From: Nitriliruptoraceae bacterium
GTDB lineage: Bacteria > Actinomycetota > Nitriliruptoria > Nitriliruptorales > Nitriliruptoraceae
Assembly: GCA_007117945.1 (NCBI GenBank)
Contig: SKTN01000003.1
Location: 1-5,206 of the forward strand
Direction: 5' to 3'
Length of the DNA: 5,206 nucleotides
The notes beneath the pieces are model-generated. The model saw only the letters and a program-made list of their open reading frames with translations. It made no database searches and was not told the DNA's origin. The stretch's first letter is position 1. Each line of letters opens with the position of its first letter. This document shows positions 1 through 5,206 of this stretch, in pieces. The position numbers and the translations under genes are program-made.

Positions 1-70
1 TCGTCGTCGCGTTGTCGTCGTCGCGTTGTCGTCGTCGCGTCGTGGTCGTCGCGTTGTCATCGTGTCGGTG
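1..70. repeat. 14-bp tandem repeat at the left edge
   Basis: Positions 1-14 and 15-28 are identical copies of TCGTCGTCGCGTTG. Copy 29-42 differs at one base, copy 43-56 also differs at one base, and 57-70 is a decayed fifth copy. The array touches the window edge, so its full length is unknown. A 14-bp unit shifts the reading frame at every copy, which argues against a protein repeat. It lies upstream of the DksA-like gene in what appears to be intergenic DNA. Its function is unknown; it may be a slippage-prone minisatellite-like tract. Confidence 0.8.
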
Positions 71-94
71 GAGCCCCGGCGGGCGGGGCGCCTC
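71..94 (+). terminator. GC-rich hairpin, possible terminator of an upstream gene
   Basis: GCCCCG (73-78) pairs perfectly with CGGGGC (84-89) around a 5-nt loop; an alternative pairing joins GAGCCCC (71-77) to GGGG...CTC (85-94) with a 3-nt bulge. No T-run follows, so this is not a textbook intrinsic terminator, and in DNA this GC-rich such stems also arise by chance. It could end transcription from a gene lying left of the window. Confidence 0.25.
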
Positions 95-157
95 GGCCAG
101 TCTACGGGGTGCCCGGTGCCCGTGGCAGCCGTCACCGTCAACCGGACCGGCGACGTC

Positions 158-166
158 TGCTACCTT
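158..166 (+). promoter_or_regulatory. Extended -10 promoter element for the dksA-like/lspA/rluD operon
   Basis: TGCTACCTT at 158-166 fits the extended -10 pattern TGn-TAnnnT used by group 1 sigma factors. No good -35 hexamer is visible 17-18 bp upstream, which an extended -10 can tolerate. The last T lies 10 nt before the ATG at 177, and no Shine-Dalgarno sequence lies in between, so the transcript would be leaderless or nearly so. A near-identical element, TGCTACGTT, occurs at 2364-2372 before dnaE. The assignment rests on motif and position only. Confidence 0.42.
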
Positions 167-176
167 CCGCCGCCTC

Positions 177-551
177 ATGGCACGCAAACAGCCCGCACAG
201 AAGCAGCTCCGCGCCCGTCGCGAGGAGCTGGAAGCCGAGCGCGCCCAACTCGTCGCGCAGGTGGCCGAGCTGGACGCCGAAGCGGACGTCAACAACTGGC
301 GTGAGGGCGGGTTCGACGACGACCCCGCCGACGCAGGCTCCGCCAGCTTCGAGCGGGAGACGGCCCAGTCGTTGTCCAACCACGCGCGCGGGCTGCTCAC
401 CCAGATCGATGACGCCCTGCGCCGTATGGACGCCGGCACCTACGGGCTGTGCGAGCGGTGCGGCGAGGCGATCGAGCCCGAGCGTCTCGAGGCGATCCCC
501 TACGCGACCCTGTGCATGGACTGCAAGCGTCGCGAGGAGACGGGTCGCTGA
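177..551 (+). CDS. DksA/TraR-family C4-type zinc-finger protein, putative RNA polymerase regulator
   Basis: This 124-residue protein belongs to the DksA/TraR family, whose members insert a coiled coil into the RNA polymerase secondary channel and modulate initiation. Residues ~6-36 and ~57-85 form two charged helices, the expected hairpin. A zinc finger follows, C92-x2-C95-x17-C113-x2-C116, with the family I, R and P residues in place (I99, R103, P108). All four cysteines sit 22 residues earlier than in E. coli DksA (114, 117, 135, 138). With that offset, tip residues D71 and D74 correspond to D49 and D52, but A76 becomes G54; ppGpp-site residues K98 and R129 become Q76 and I107, while K139 is kept as K117. 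The ATG at 177 was chosen because family homology begins there; upstream sequence in the same frame is repeat DNA. No Shine-Dalgarno sequence is visible, suggesting leaderless translation. lspA starts 4 bp after the stop, suggesting an operon. Family assignment is firm; the cellular role is inferred. Confidence 0.93.
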   Translation: MARKQPAQKQLRARREELEAERAQLVAQVAELDAEADVNNWREGGFDDDPADAGSASFERETAQSLSNHARGLLTQIDDALRRMDAGTYGLCERCGEAIEPERLEAIPYATLCMDCKRREETGR

Positions 552-555
552 TCCG

Positions 556-1308
556 GTGAGCGAGGACCCCACCCCGCCGTCCTCGACCGAGCAGGGGGGT
601 CAGGACGCCGCCTCGGTGCCGCCACACCCGCTGGCCACGGCCGTGGGACTGTCGGTGGCCGTGTCGCTGGTCGTGCTGGACCAGGCCACCAAGCAACTGG
701 TGGAGGCCCTGCTCACCCCCGGCCGCTTCGTGCCGTGGATCGGTGAGCACGTCGGGTGGCAGCTGATCTACAACCCGGGAGGTGCCTTCGGCCTGCCCCT
801 GCCGCACTGGGTCTTCCTCCTGGTGACCGCGGGTGTGCTGGTGCTCGTGGCCCGCATCCTGCCCCGCAGCGCCACCCTGCTCGCCGCCACCGCGTACGGG
901 ATGCTGCTGGCCGGCGCCGTCGGCAACGTGCTCGACCGGTTGTTCCGGCCCGGGGGCGAGGTGTTCGGCAGCGGCTACGTGGTGGACTTCGTGGCCTGGG
1001 GCAGCTTCCCCCGCTTCAACGTCGCCGACAGCGCCATCACCGTCGGGTTCGTGCTGCTCGTGCTGGCGCTGTGGCGCGAGGAGCGGATGGCCGAGGTCGC
1101 AGGTGCCGCGGTCGGTGAGATCGGCGGTGGGACGGCTGCGGGCGCCGGTGAGGTCGAGGTCGAGGCAGGGGTCGACACCGCCGAGGTCGAGGCTGAGGAC
1201 ACCGACTCGGGGGAGCCAGCCGACCGGGGGGAGCCCGCCGACCCGGAGGACCCCGCCGACCCGGAGGACCCCGCCGATCCCGGGGACCCACAGGAGCCCA
1301 CCCCATGA
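556..1308 (+). CDS. lspA: Lipoprotein signal peptidase (signal peptidase II) with acidic repeat tail
   Basis: LspA is a membrane aspartyl protease that cleaves the signal peptide of diacylglyceryl-modified prolipoproteins. The 250-residue product has four hydrophobic segments (about 26-42, 83-102, 105-126 and 159-173). It carries the family motifs DQATK (42-46), NPGGAF (73-78), GNVLDRL (123-129) and FNVADSAI (154-161). D127 and D158 match the catalytic aspartate dyad (D124 and D143 in Pseudomonas LspA). Two parts exceed the usual ~160-residue core: a polar N-terminal stretch of about 25 residues, and an acidic, proline-rich tail from about 178 to 250 with hexapeptide repeats. The GTG at 556 is the first start codon after the preceding gene's stop (4-bp gap). 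The nearest purine-rich site, GAGGAG at 534-539, is too distant to be a normal ribosome site, so translational coupling is likely. GTG at 616 is an alternative start that would remove most of the polar prefix. The stop overlaps the rluD start (ATGA). Confidence 0.95.
   Translation: MSEDPTPPSSTEQGGQDAASVPPHPLATAVGLSVAVSLVVLDQATKQLVEALLTPGRFVPWIGEHVGWQLIYNPGGAFGLPLPHWVFLLVTAGVLVLVARILPRSATLLAATAYGMLLAGAVGNVLDRLFRPGGEVFGSGYVVDFVAWGSFPRFNVADSAITVGFVLLVLALWREERMAEVAGAAVGEIGGGTAAGAGEVEVEAGVDTAEVEAEDTDSGEPADRGEPADPEDPADPEDPADPGDPQEPTP
1210..1299 (+). repeat. 18-bp in-frame repeats encoding the LspA tail
   Basis: Five consecutive 18-bp units encode hexapeptides GEPADR, GEPADP, EDPADP, EDPADP and GDPQEP (LspA residues 219-248). 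Units three and four are nearly identical in DNA sequence (1246-1263 and 1264-1281), which points to recent duplication. The unit length keeps the frame, so copy number can change without breaking lspA. The last unit also contains the rluD ribosome binding site. Confidence 0.85.
1292..1296 (+). promoter_or_regulatory. Ribosome binding site of rluD inside lspA
   Basis: AGGAG at 1292-1296 sits 8 nt before the ATG at 1305, ideal spacing, and supports that start. It is embedded in the last codons of lspA, so rluD is probably translated in coupling with lspA. Confidence 0.75.
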
Positions 1309-2285
1309 GCCGCTTCGAGGTCACCGAGGGGGAACAGGGCACCCGGCTGGACGTGCTGCTGGCGGCACGCCTGGAGGTCACGCGCAGCGCCGCGGCCGGC
1401 CGGATCGACGCCGGTGAGGTGCAGGTCGACGGGGCGGTGGCCCCGCGCAGCCGACGGGTGCGCACCGGCGAGACGGTGGAGGTCACCGCACGCGCGGCAC
1501 CCGAGGCCGGGCCGGCCCCGGACCTGCCACCCGTGCGCTACCGCGACGAGCACCTGCTGGTGATCGCCAAGCCGGCGGGCCTGGTGGTGCATCCGGGCGC
1601 CGGCCACCCGGATGGCACCCTGGTGGACGCGCTGCAGGCGGCGGACATCCCCCTGGCCGAGGGTGGCGAGGGACACCGCCCCGGCATCGTGCACCGGCTC
1701 GACCGGGACACCTCGGGGTTGCTGCTCGTGGCGTCCTCACCCGCCGCCTTCGCCGGCCTGACCGCGGCCCTGGCCGAGCGTCGGGTCACGCGTCGCTACC
1801 TCGCGGTGGTCGCCGGCGTCCCGGGGCAGGCGCGCGGACGCATCGAGGCGCCCATCGGTCGCGATCCCCGTGACCGGACCCGCTTCGCCGTCGTCGCCGA
1901 CGGCCGGCCGGCCAGCACCCGCTACCGGACCCTGGCGAGCGCGGAGGTGACCGGGCTCGCGGGCGGCAGGAGCCAGTCGGGCGCGGTCGCCAGCCTGGCC
2001 TGCCAGCTGGGCACGGGCCGTACCCACCAGCTCCGCGTGCACCTCGCCGCCCTCGGCACCCCGATCCTCGGCGACCCCACCTACGGGGCCCGGCCGTCGC
2101 TCGCCCGGGCTGTGGGGCTGGAGCGACCCTTCCTGCACGCCGCCGCCCTCGGCGTCGATCACCCGGTGACGGGCGAGCGCATCGAGCTGTTCGAGCCGTT
2201 GCCTCCTGACCTGCGTGCGGTCCTGGAGACGGCCGGTCTGCCCGTGCCGGGTGAGGACGAGGTCGTGGGCGGGTGGGACGGCTGA
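1305..2285 (+). CDS. rluD: RluD-type 23S rRNA pseudouridine synthase (RluA family)
   Basis: The enzyme isomerises uridine to pseudouridine in RNA; RluD proper acts on helix 69 of 23S rRNA (positions 1911, 1915 and 1917 in E. coli). The 326-residue protein has an N-terminal S4 RNA-binding domain (~13-70) followed by the RluA-type catalytic domain. Visible motifs are AKPAGLVVHPGAG (88-100), the active-site signature HRLDRDTSG (130-138) with catalytic D133, the conserved tyrosine in YLAVVAG (165-171), TGRTHQLRVHL (237-247) and GDPTYG (256-261). The length is typical for RluD. Residues ~211-226 form a slightly long glycine- and serine-containing stretch before the RTHQ motif, probably a surface loop. 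The ATG overlaps the lspA stop codon (ATGA) and has a good ribosome site. Family and S4-plus-catalytic architecture are clear; exact target uridines are inferred by family and could differ. Confidence 0.93.
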   Translation: MSRFEVTEGEQGTRLDVLLAARLEVTRSAAAGRIDAGEVQVDGAVAPRSRRVRTGETVEVTARAAPEAGPAPDLPPVRYRDEHLLVIAKPAGLVVHPGAGHPDGTLVDALQAADIPLAEGGEGHRPGIVHRLDRDTSGLLLVASSPAAFAGLTAALAERRVTRRYLAVVAGVPGQARGRIEAPIGRDPRDRTRFAVVADGRPASTRYRTLASAEVTGLAGGRSQSGAVASLACQLGTGRTHQLRVHLAALGTPILGDPTYGARPSLARAVGLERPFLHAAALGVDHPVTGERIELFEPLPPDLRAVLETAGLPVPGEDEVVGGWDG

Positions 2286-2314
2286 ACCCGTGCACGCTCG
2301 CTGCGGTCAGCTGC

Positions 2315-2335
2315 GCGCACCTCGCCCGTGTGCGC
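2315..2335 (+). terminator. Hairpin downstream of rluD, possible operon terminator
   Basis: GCGCAC (2315-2320) pairs perfectly with GTGCGC (2330-2335) around a 9-nt loop, beginning 29 nt after the rluD stop. The position fits a terminator for the three-gene operon, but no T-run follows. The stem is short enough to occur by chance in GC-rich DNA. Confidence 0.25.
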
Positions 2336-2363
2336 CCGGCTCCACGGCGGCGCGGTGACCGGC

Positions 2364-2372
2364 TGCTACGTT
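2364..2372 (+). promoter_or_regulatory. Extended -10 element, candidate dnaE promoter
   Basis: TGCTACGTT at 2364-2372 matches TGn-TAnnnT and nearly repeats TGCTACCTT at 158-166. With the usual 6-8 nt spacing, transcription would start near 2379-2381, giving a dnaE leader of about 200 nt. No strong -35 is visible. It is the clearest -10-like site I found in the gap. Confidence 0.4.
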
Positions 2373-2383
2373 GCGCGCCGTGC

Positions 2384-2403
2384 GAACCACAGGCGTGTGG
2401 TTC
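2384..2403 (+). promoter_or_regulatory. Perfect 8-bp inverted repeat in front of dnaE
   Basis: GAACCACA (2384-2391) and TGTGGTTC (2396-2403) are exact reverse complements separated by GGCG, and are followed by TTCCCC. It is the cleanest symmetric element in the window and is less GC-rich than its surroundings. It could be a weak terminator for rluD, an operator just downstream of the predicted start site (about +5 to +24), or an RNA hairpin at the 5' end of the dnaE transcript. The symmetry is certain; the role is not. Confidence 0.5.
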
Positions 2404-2452
2404 TTCCCCGTCACACGCCCGTGGCCGCGCCCCCGACCCGTTCATCCGGGCT

Positions 2453-2484
2453 CGTGGGCGGCGGTCGAAGCGTTCGCTGCCACG
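2453..2484 (+). other. Bulged hairpin in the dnaE upstream region
   Basis: CGTGG (2453-2457) pairs with CCACG (2480-2484). After a single bulged G at 2458, CGGCGG (2459-2464) pairs with TTCGCTG bases 2474-2479, including two G-U pairs, around a 9-nt loop. The total is 11 pairs. It would lie in the leader RNA if the promoter at 2364-2372 is used. Confidence 0.35.
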
Positions 2485-2504
2485 TCCGGTCCGGTCCCTC
2501 CGCG

Positions 2505-2537
2505 CACCGGTCGTGGACCCGGTGTCCGTCCCCGGAC
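2505..2537 (+). other. Two adjacent short hairpins upstream of dnaE
   Basis: CACCGG (2505-2510) pairs with CCGGTG (2519-2524) around an 8-nt loop, and GTCCG (2524-2528) pairs with CGGAC (2533-2537) around TCCC. The stems share base 2524, so they would nearly stack or compete. They end about 30 nt before the dnaE ribosome site. Chance occurrence is plausible at this GC content. Confidence 0.3.
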
Positions 2538-2567
2538 GGGCGCGACCGGGTCGTAGTCGACGACCAC

Positions 2568-2574
2568 AGGGGAG
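2568..2574 (+). promoter_or_regulatory. Ribosome binding site of dnaE
   Basis: AGGGGAG at 2568-2574 precedes the GTG at 2578 by only 3 nt, a short spacing. Together with the in-frame TAG at 2554-2556, it fixes the dnaE start at this GTG; the next candidate, ATG at 2623, would cut off the first PHP metal ligands. Confidence 0.65.
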
Positions 2575-2577
2575 CCA

Positions 2578-5206
2578 GTGAGCAGCAGCTTCGCCCACCT
2601 GCACGTGCACACCGAGTACTCGATGCTCGACGGTGCGTCGCGCATCGATGATCTGGTGCGGCACGTCCGCGACGACGGGCAGCCGGCGGTGGCCATCACC
2701 GACCACGGGGTGCTGTTCGGGCTGGTCGACTTCTACCGGGCCGCCCAGCGCGAGGGCGTCAAGCCGATCCTCGGCTCCGAGCTCTACCAGGCCATCGGCT
2801 CCCGACACGAGCAGCGGCTCGGCGGCGCCGACAACAAGACGCGCTACTACCACCTGACGGTCCTGGCCCAGGACGACGTCGGCTACCGCAACCTCGTCGC
2901 CCTGTCGACCCGCGCCTACCTCGAGGGCACCTGGTACAAGCCGCGGGTCGACATGGAGGTGCTGTCCGACCACAGCGACGGGATCATCGTGCTGTCGGGC
3001 TGCCTCGGCTCGGAGGTCAACCAGCACCTACTCGCCGGTGACGAGACCGCGGCCAAGCGCACCCTCAGCGACTTCAAGGACATCTACGGTCCCGAGCGCT
3101 ACTTCGTGGAGCTCCAGGACCACGGCATCGCCGAACAGCGCAAGACCTGGCCGCTGCTCGAGAAGCTCGCCAAGGAACTCGGGCTGCGCACGGTGATCGC
3201 CAACGACTCCCACTACACCAAGGCCGAGGACGCCCAGGCCCACGACGCCCTGTTGTGCATCCAGACCGGCTCGAAGATCTCCGACCCCGACCGGTTCAAG
3301 TTCCAGGGCGAGGACTTCTACGTCAAGAGCGCGCGCCAGATGCGTGCGCAGTTCCACGCCTACCCCGACGCGCTGGACGCGACCCTCGACATCGCCGAGC
3401 GCTGCGACGCCGCCATCGAGTTCGACCTCGATCTGCTCCCCGCCTTCCCCTGCCCCGAGGGGATGACCGAGGGCGAGTTCCTGCGCCACAAGGTGTGGGA
3501 GGGCGCCAAGGTCCGCTACGGCGATCCCGTCCCCACCGAGGTGGCCGAGCGCGTGGAGTACGAGCTCGGCGTCATCGAGCAGATGGGCTTCCCCGCCTAC
3601 TTCCTGATCGTGGCCGACCTGTGTGAGCACGCCCGCTCCGAGGGCATCCGGGTGGGGCCGGGCCGCGGCTCCGCCGGCGGGTCGGTGGTGGCCTACTGCA
3701 CCGACATCACCCGGGTCGATCCCATCAAGCACGGGCTGATCTTCGAGCGGTTCCTCAACCCGGCACGCATCCAGATGCCGGACATCGACATCGACTTCGA
3801 CGACCGTCGTCGCGGTGAGATGATCAAGTACGCCGCACGGCGCTACGGCGAGGACCACGTCGCCCAGATCGTCACCTTCGGCACGATCAAGGCCAAGTCC
3901 GCCATCCGCGACGCCGCCCGGGTGCTCGACCACCCCTTCAAGGTGGGCGACGAGCTCGCCAAGATGATGCCGCCGCCCGTCCAGGGCAAGGAGGCGGCGC
4001 TGTCGGAGGCCTACGAGAAGTCCTCGGAGCTGCGCGCCGCACGGGAGGATCCCACCCACCGTGAGGTCCTCGACACCGCGGAGAAGCTCGAGGGCCTGAA
4101 GCGCCAGCACGGCATCCACGCCGCCGCGGTGGTCATCGGCGCGAAGCCGCTGCACGAGACCGTGCCGCTGCTGCGCACCGACAACGGGGAGATCGTCACC
4201 CAGTACGAGATGGGCGCGGCCGAGGACATCGGCCTGCTGAAGATGGACTTCCTGGGGCTGCGCAACCTCACGGTCATCTCCGACGCCGAGCGGCACATCG
4301 CCGCCAACCGGGGGGTGGAGGTCGACCTCGACGACCCCGAACTGCTCGGGGAGATGGACGATCCCGCCACCTTCCGGATGCTCGGTACGGGCTACACCCT
4401 GGGGGTGTTCCAGCTCGACTCCACGGGCATGCAGGCCCTGGTCCGCAAGCTCAAGCCCACCCGGTTCGAGGACATCTCGGCGCTGTTGGCGCTGTACCGC
4501 CCCGGGCCCCTGGGTATGGACATGCACATCGCCTTCGCCGACCGCAAGAACGGTCTCGAGCAGGCGGTGTTCGACCACCCCGACCTCGAACCCATCCTGG
4601 GCGAGACCCACGGGGTCATCGTCTACCAGGAACAGGTGATGCGCATCGCCACGGACCTCTCGGGGTTCTCCATGGCGGAAGCCGACGCGCTGCGCAAGGC
4701 GGTCGGCAAGAAGAAGCGCGACCTGATGGAGGCGCAGAAGGACCAGATGATCTCCGGCGGCGTGGCCAACGGCTACGACAAGGGGTTCATGGTCAACCTG
4801 TGGGGGCTGATCGAGAAGTTCGCGGAGTACGGCTTCAACAAGGCGCACACCGTCGCCTACGGGGTCGTCAGCTACCAGACCGCGTGGCTGAAGACCCACT
4901 ACCCGGTGGAGTACATGGCGGCGCTGCTCACCAGCGTGAAGAACCACAAGGACAACAAGCCGCTCTACCTCAACGAGTGCCGGCGCATGGGCATCCCTGT
5001 GCTGCCCCCCGACGTCAACGAGTCGGGCAGCGACTTCACCCCGCGGGGCGAGGAGATCCTGTTCGGCCTGTCGGCCGTGCGCGGCGTGGGGGAGGGGATC
5101 GTGGCCTCCATCGTCCAGGCGCGGACCGCTGAGGGGCGCTTCGAGGACTTCGTCGACTTCTGCGCCAAGGTCGATGGGAGCGTCCTGAACAAGAAGTCCC
5201 TGGAGA
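2578..5206 (+). CDS. dnaE: DNA polymerase III alpha subunit, replicative (3' end outside window)
   Basis: This is the catalytic chromosomal replicase. The window holds 876 codons plus one base; actinobacterial DnaE1 is about 1,180 residues, so roughly 300 residues are missing, including the rest of the C-terminal duplex- and clamp-binding part. Residues ~5-275 form the PHP domain, with all nine family metal ligands visible: H9, H11, D18, H43, E68, H92, C142, D210 and H212. The spacing matches M. tuberculosis DnaE1, where this site is a proofreading exonuclease. The polymerase core shows GPGRGSAGG (360-368), the acidic active-site motif PDIDIDF (401-407), the third catalytic aspartate D557 in KMDFLGLR, LYRPGPL (639-645), VYQEQVM (682-688) and FNKAHTVAYG (753-762). 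A helix-hairpin-helix segment begins near 829-842 (FGLSAVRGVGEG). The intact PHP site and housekeeping context point to DnaE1 rather than the mutagenic DnaE2/ImuC form. There is no intein or frameshift in the visible part. Confidence 0.97.
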   Translation, partial: MSSSFAHLHVHTEYSMLDGASRIDDLVRHVRDDGQPAVAITDHGVLFGLVDFYRAAQREGVKPILGSELYQAIGSRHEQRLGGADNKTRYYHLTVLAQDDVGYRNLVALSTRAYLEGTWYKPRVDMEVLSDHSDGIIVLSGCLGSEVNQHLLAGDETAAKRTLSDFKDIYGPERYFVELQDHGIAEQRKTWPLLEKLAKELGLRTVIANDSHYTKAEDAQAHDALLCIQTGSKISDPDRFKFQGEDFYVKSARQMRAQFHAYPDALDATLDIAERCDAAIEFDLDLLPAFPCPEGMTEGEFLRHKVWEGAKVRYGDPVPTEVAERVEYELGVIEQMGFPAYFLIVADLCEHARSEGIRVGPGRGSAGGSVVAYCTDITRVDPIKHGLIFERFLNPARIQMPDIDIDFDDRRRGEMIKYAARRYGEDHVAQIVTFGTIKAKSAIRDAARVLDHPFKVGDELAKMMPPPVQGKEAALSEAYEKSSELRAAREDPTHREVLDTAEKLEGLKRQHGIHAAAVVIGAKPLHETVPLLRTDNGEIVTQYEMGAAEDIGLLKMDFLGLRNLTVISDAERHIAANRGVEVDLDDPELLGEMDDPATFRMLGTGYTLGVFQLDSTGMQALVRKLKPTRFEDISALLALYRPGPLGMDMHIAFADRKNGLEQAVFDHPDLEPILGETHGVIVYQEQVMRIATDLSGFSMAEADALRKAVGKKKRDLMEAQKDQMISGGVANGYDKGFMVNLWGLIEKFAEYGFNKAHTVAYGVVSYQTAWLKTHYPVEYMAALLTSVKNHKDNKPLYLNECRRMGIPVLPPDVNESGSDFTPRGEEILFGLSAVRGVGEGIVASIVQARTAEGRFEDFVDFCAKVDGSVLNKKSLE

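Larger units (their letters stand above)
2286..2577. other. Structured intergenic region between rluD and dnaE
   Basis: This 292-bp region has no convincing gene. It contains at least four short inverted repeats, an extended -10 element at 2364-2372, a 5-bp tandem repeat (TCCGG twice, 2485-2494) and the dnaE ribosome site. A 58-codon open frame (GTG 2380 to TAG 2554-2556) starts 7 nt after the -10 box, but about a quarter of its third codon positions are A or T, unlike the neighbouring genes, and I recognise no domain, so I do not call it a gene. The TAG at 2554-2556 is in frame with dnaE and blocks any longer dnaE start. Confidence 0.8.

Noticed and set aside
1..70. CRISPR array
   Set aside because: The 14-bp units are directly adjacent with no spacers, and no cas genes are present.
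108..121. Two tandem copies of GGTGCCC
   Set aside because: Only two 7-bp copies in GC-rich DNA with no promoter-like placement; chance is a sufficient explanation.
12..176. N-terminal extension of the DksA-like protein
   Set aside because: The extra residues come from the 14-bp repeat and following non-coding DNA (Ser/Arg/Val runs). Family homology begins at the ATG at 177.
109..555. N-terminal extension of LspA through the DksA-like gene
   Set aside because: It would be a second frame through the whole DksA-like gene. Those residues are Arg/Ser/Pro-rich shadow sequence, and LspA homology begins after 556.
2466..2476. LexA (SOS) box-like CGAA-GCG-TTCG before dnaE
   Set aside because: Actinobacterial LexA boxes need CGAAC-N4-GTTCG; the spacing here is 3 bp too short. 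The 2384-2403 repeat has GAAC and GTTC 12 bp apart, also wrong.
1786..3027. A 413-codon minus-strand open frame across rluD, the intergenic gap and the dnaE start
   Set aside because: It crosses two real plus-strand genes and their gap, has low-complexity Arg/Gly/Pro composition, and shows no family motif.
3028..4947. A 639-codon open frame on the minus strand opposite dnaE
   Set aside because: It lies entirely antisense to a gene with clear DnaE motifs. Its His/Val/Gly/Leu/Asp-rich composition is what the complement of GC-rich codons yields, and no domain is recognisable.

Overview
The window looks like a stretch of core chromosome from a high-GC Actinomycetota bacterium. Codon third positions in the genes are almost always G or C. 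The gene order (DksA/TraR-like protein, lspA, rluD, then dnaE) matches a housekeeping neighbourhood known in actinobacteria, where lspA and an rluD-type gene lie upstream of dnaE1. The DnaE sequence is of actinobacterial type. It could come from a deep-branching class such as Nitriliruptoria, but that is a guess from memory of sequence style.

Layout, all on the plus strand. Positions 1-176 hold no gene: a 14-bp tandem repeat touches the left edge, followed by a GC-rich hairpin and an extended -10 promoter-like element. Positions 177-551 encode a 124-residue DksA/TraR C4 zinc-finger protein. Positions 556-1308 encode prolipoprotein signal peptidase LspA with an unusual acidic, proline-rich repeat tail. 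Positions 1305-2285 encode an RluD-type 23S rRNA pseudouridine synthase. Spacing is 4 bp between the first two genes, and lspA and rluD overlap by ATGA, so these three genes probably form one operon. A 292-bp intergenic region (2286-2577) follows, with several perfect or near-perfect hairpins and a second extended -10 element of nearly the same sequence as the first. Positions 2578-5206 encode the first 876 residues of the replicative DNA polymerase III alpha subunit DnaE; the gene runs off the right edge.

The genes do not form a single pathway. They cover transcription control at RNA polymerase, lipoprotein maturation in the membrane, ribosome modification and chromosome replication. I see no mobile element, CRISPR array, tRNA, rRNA or obvious novel multi-gene system. 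The most interesting details are the DksA-like protein, which keeps the coiled-coil tip aspartates but lacks two known ppGpp-site residues; the complete nine-residue PHP metal site of DnaE, which implies built-in proofreading; the repeat tail on LspA; and the structured region in front of dnaE.
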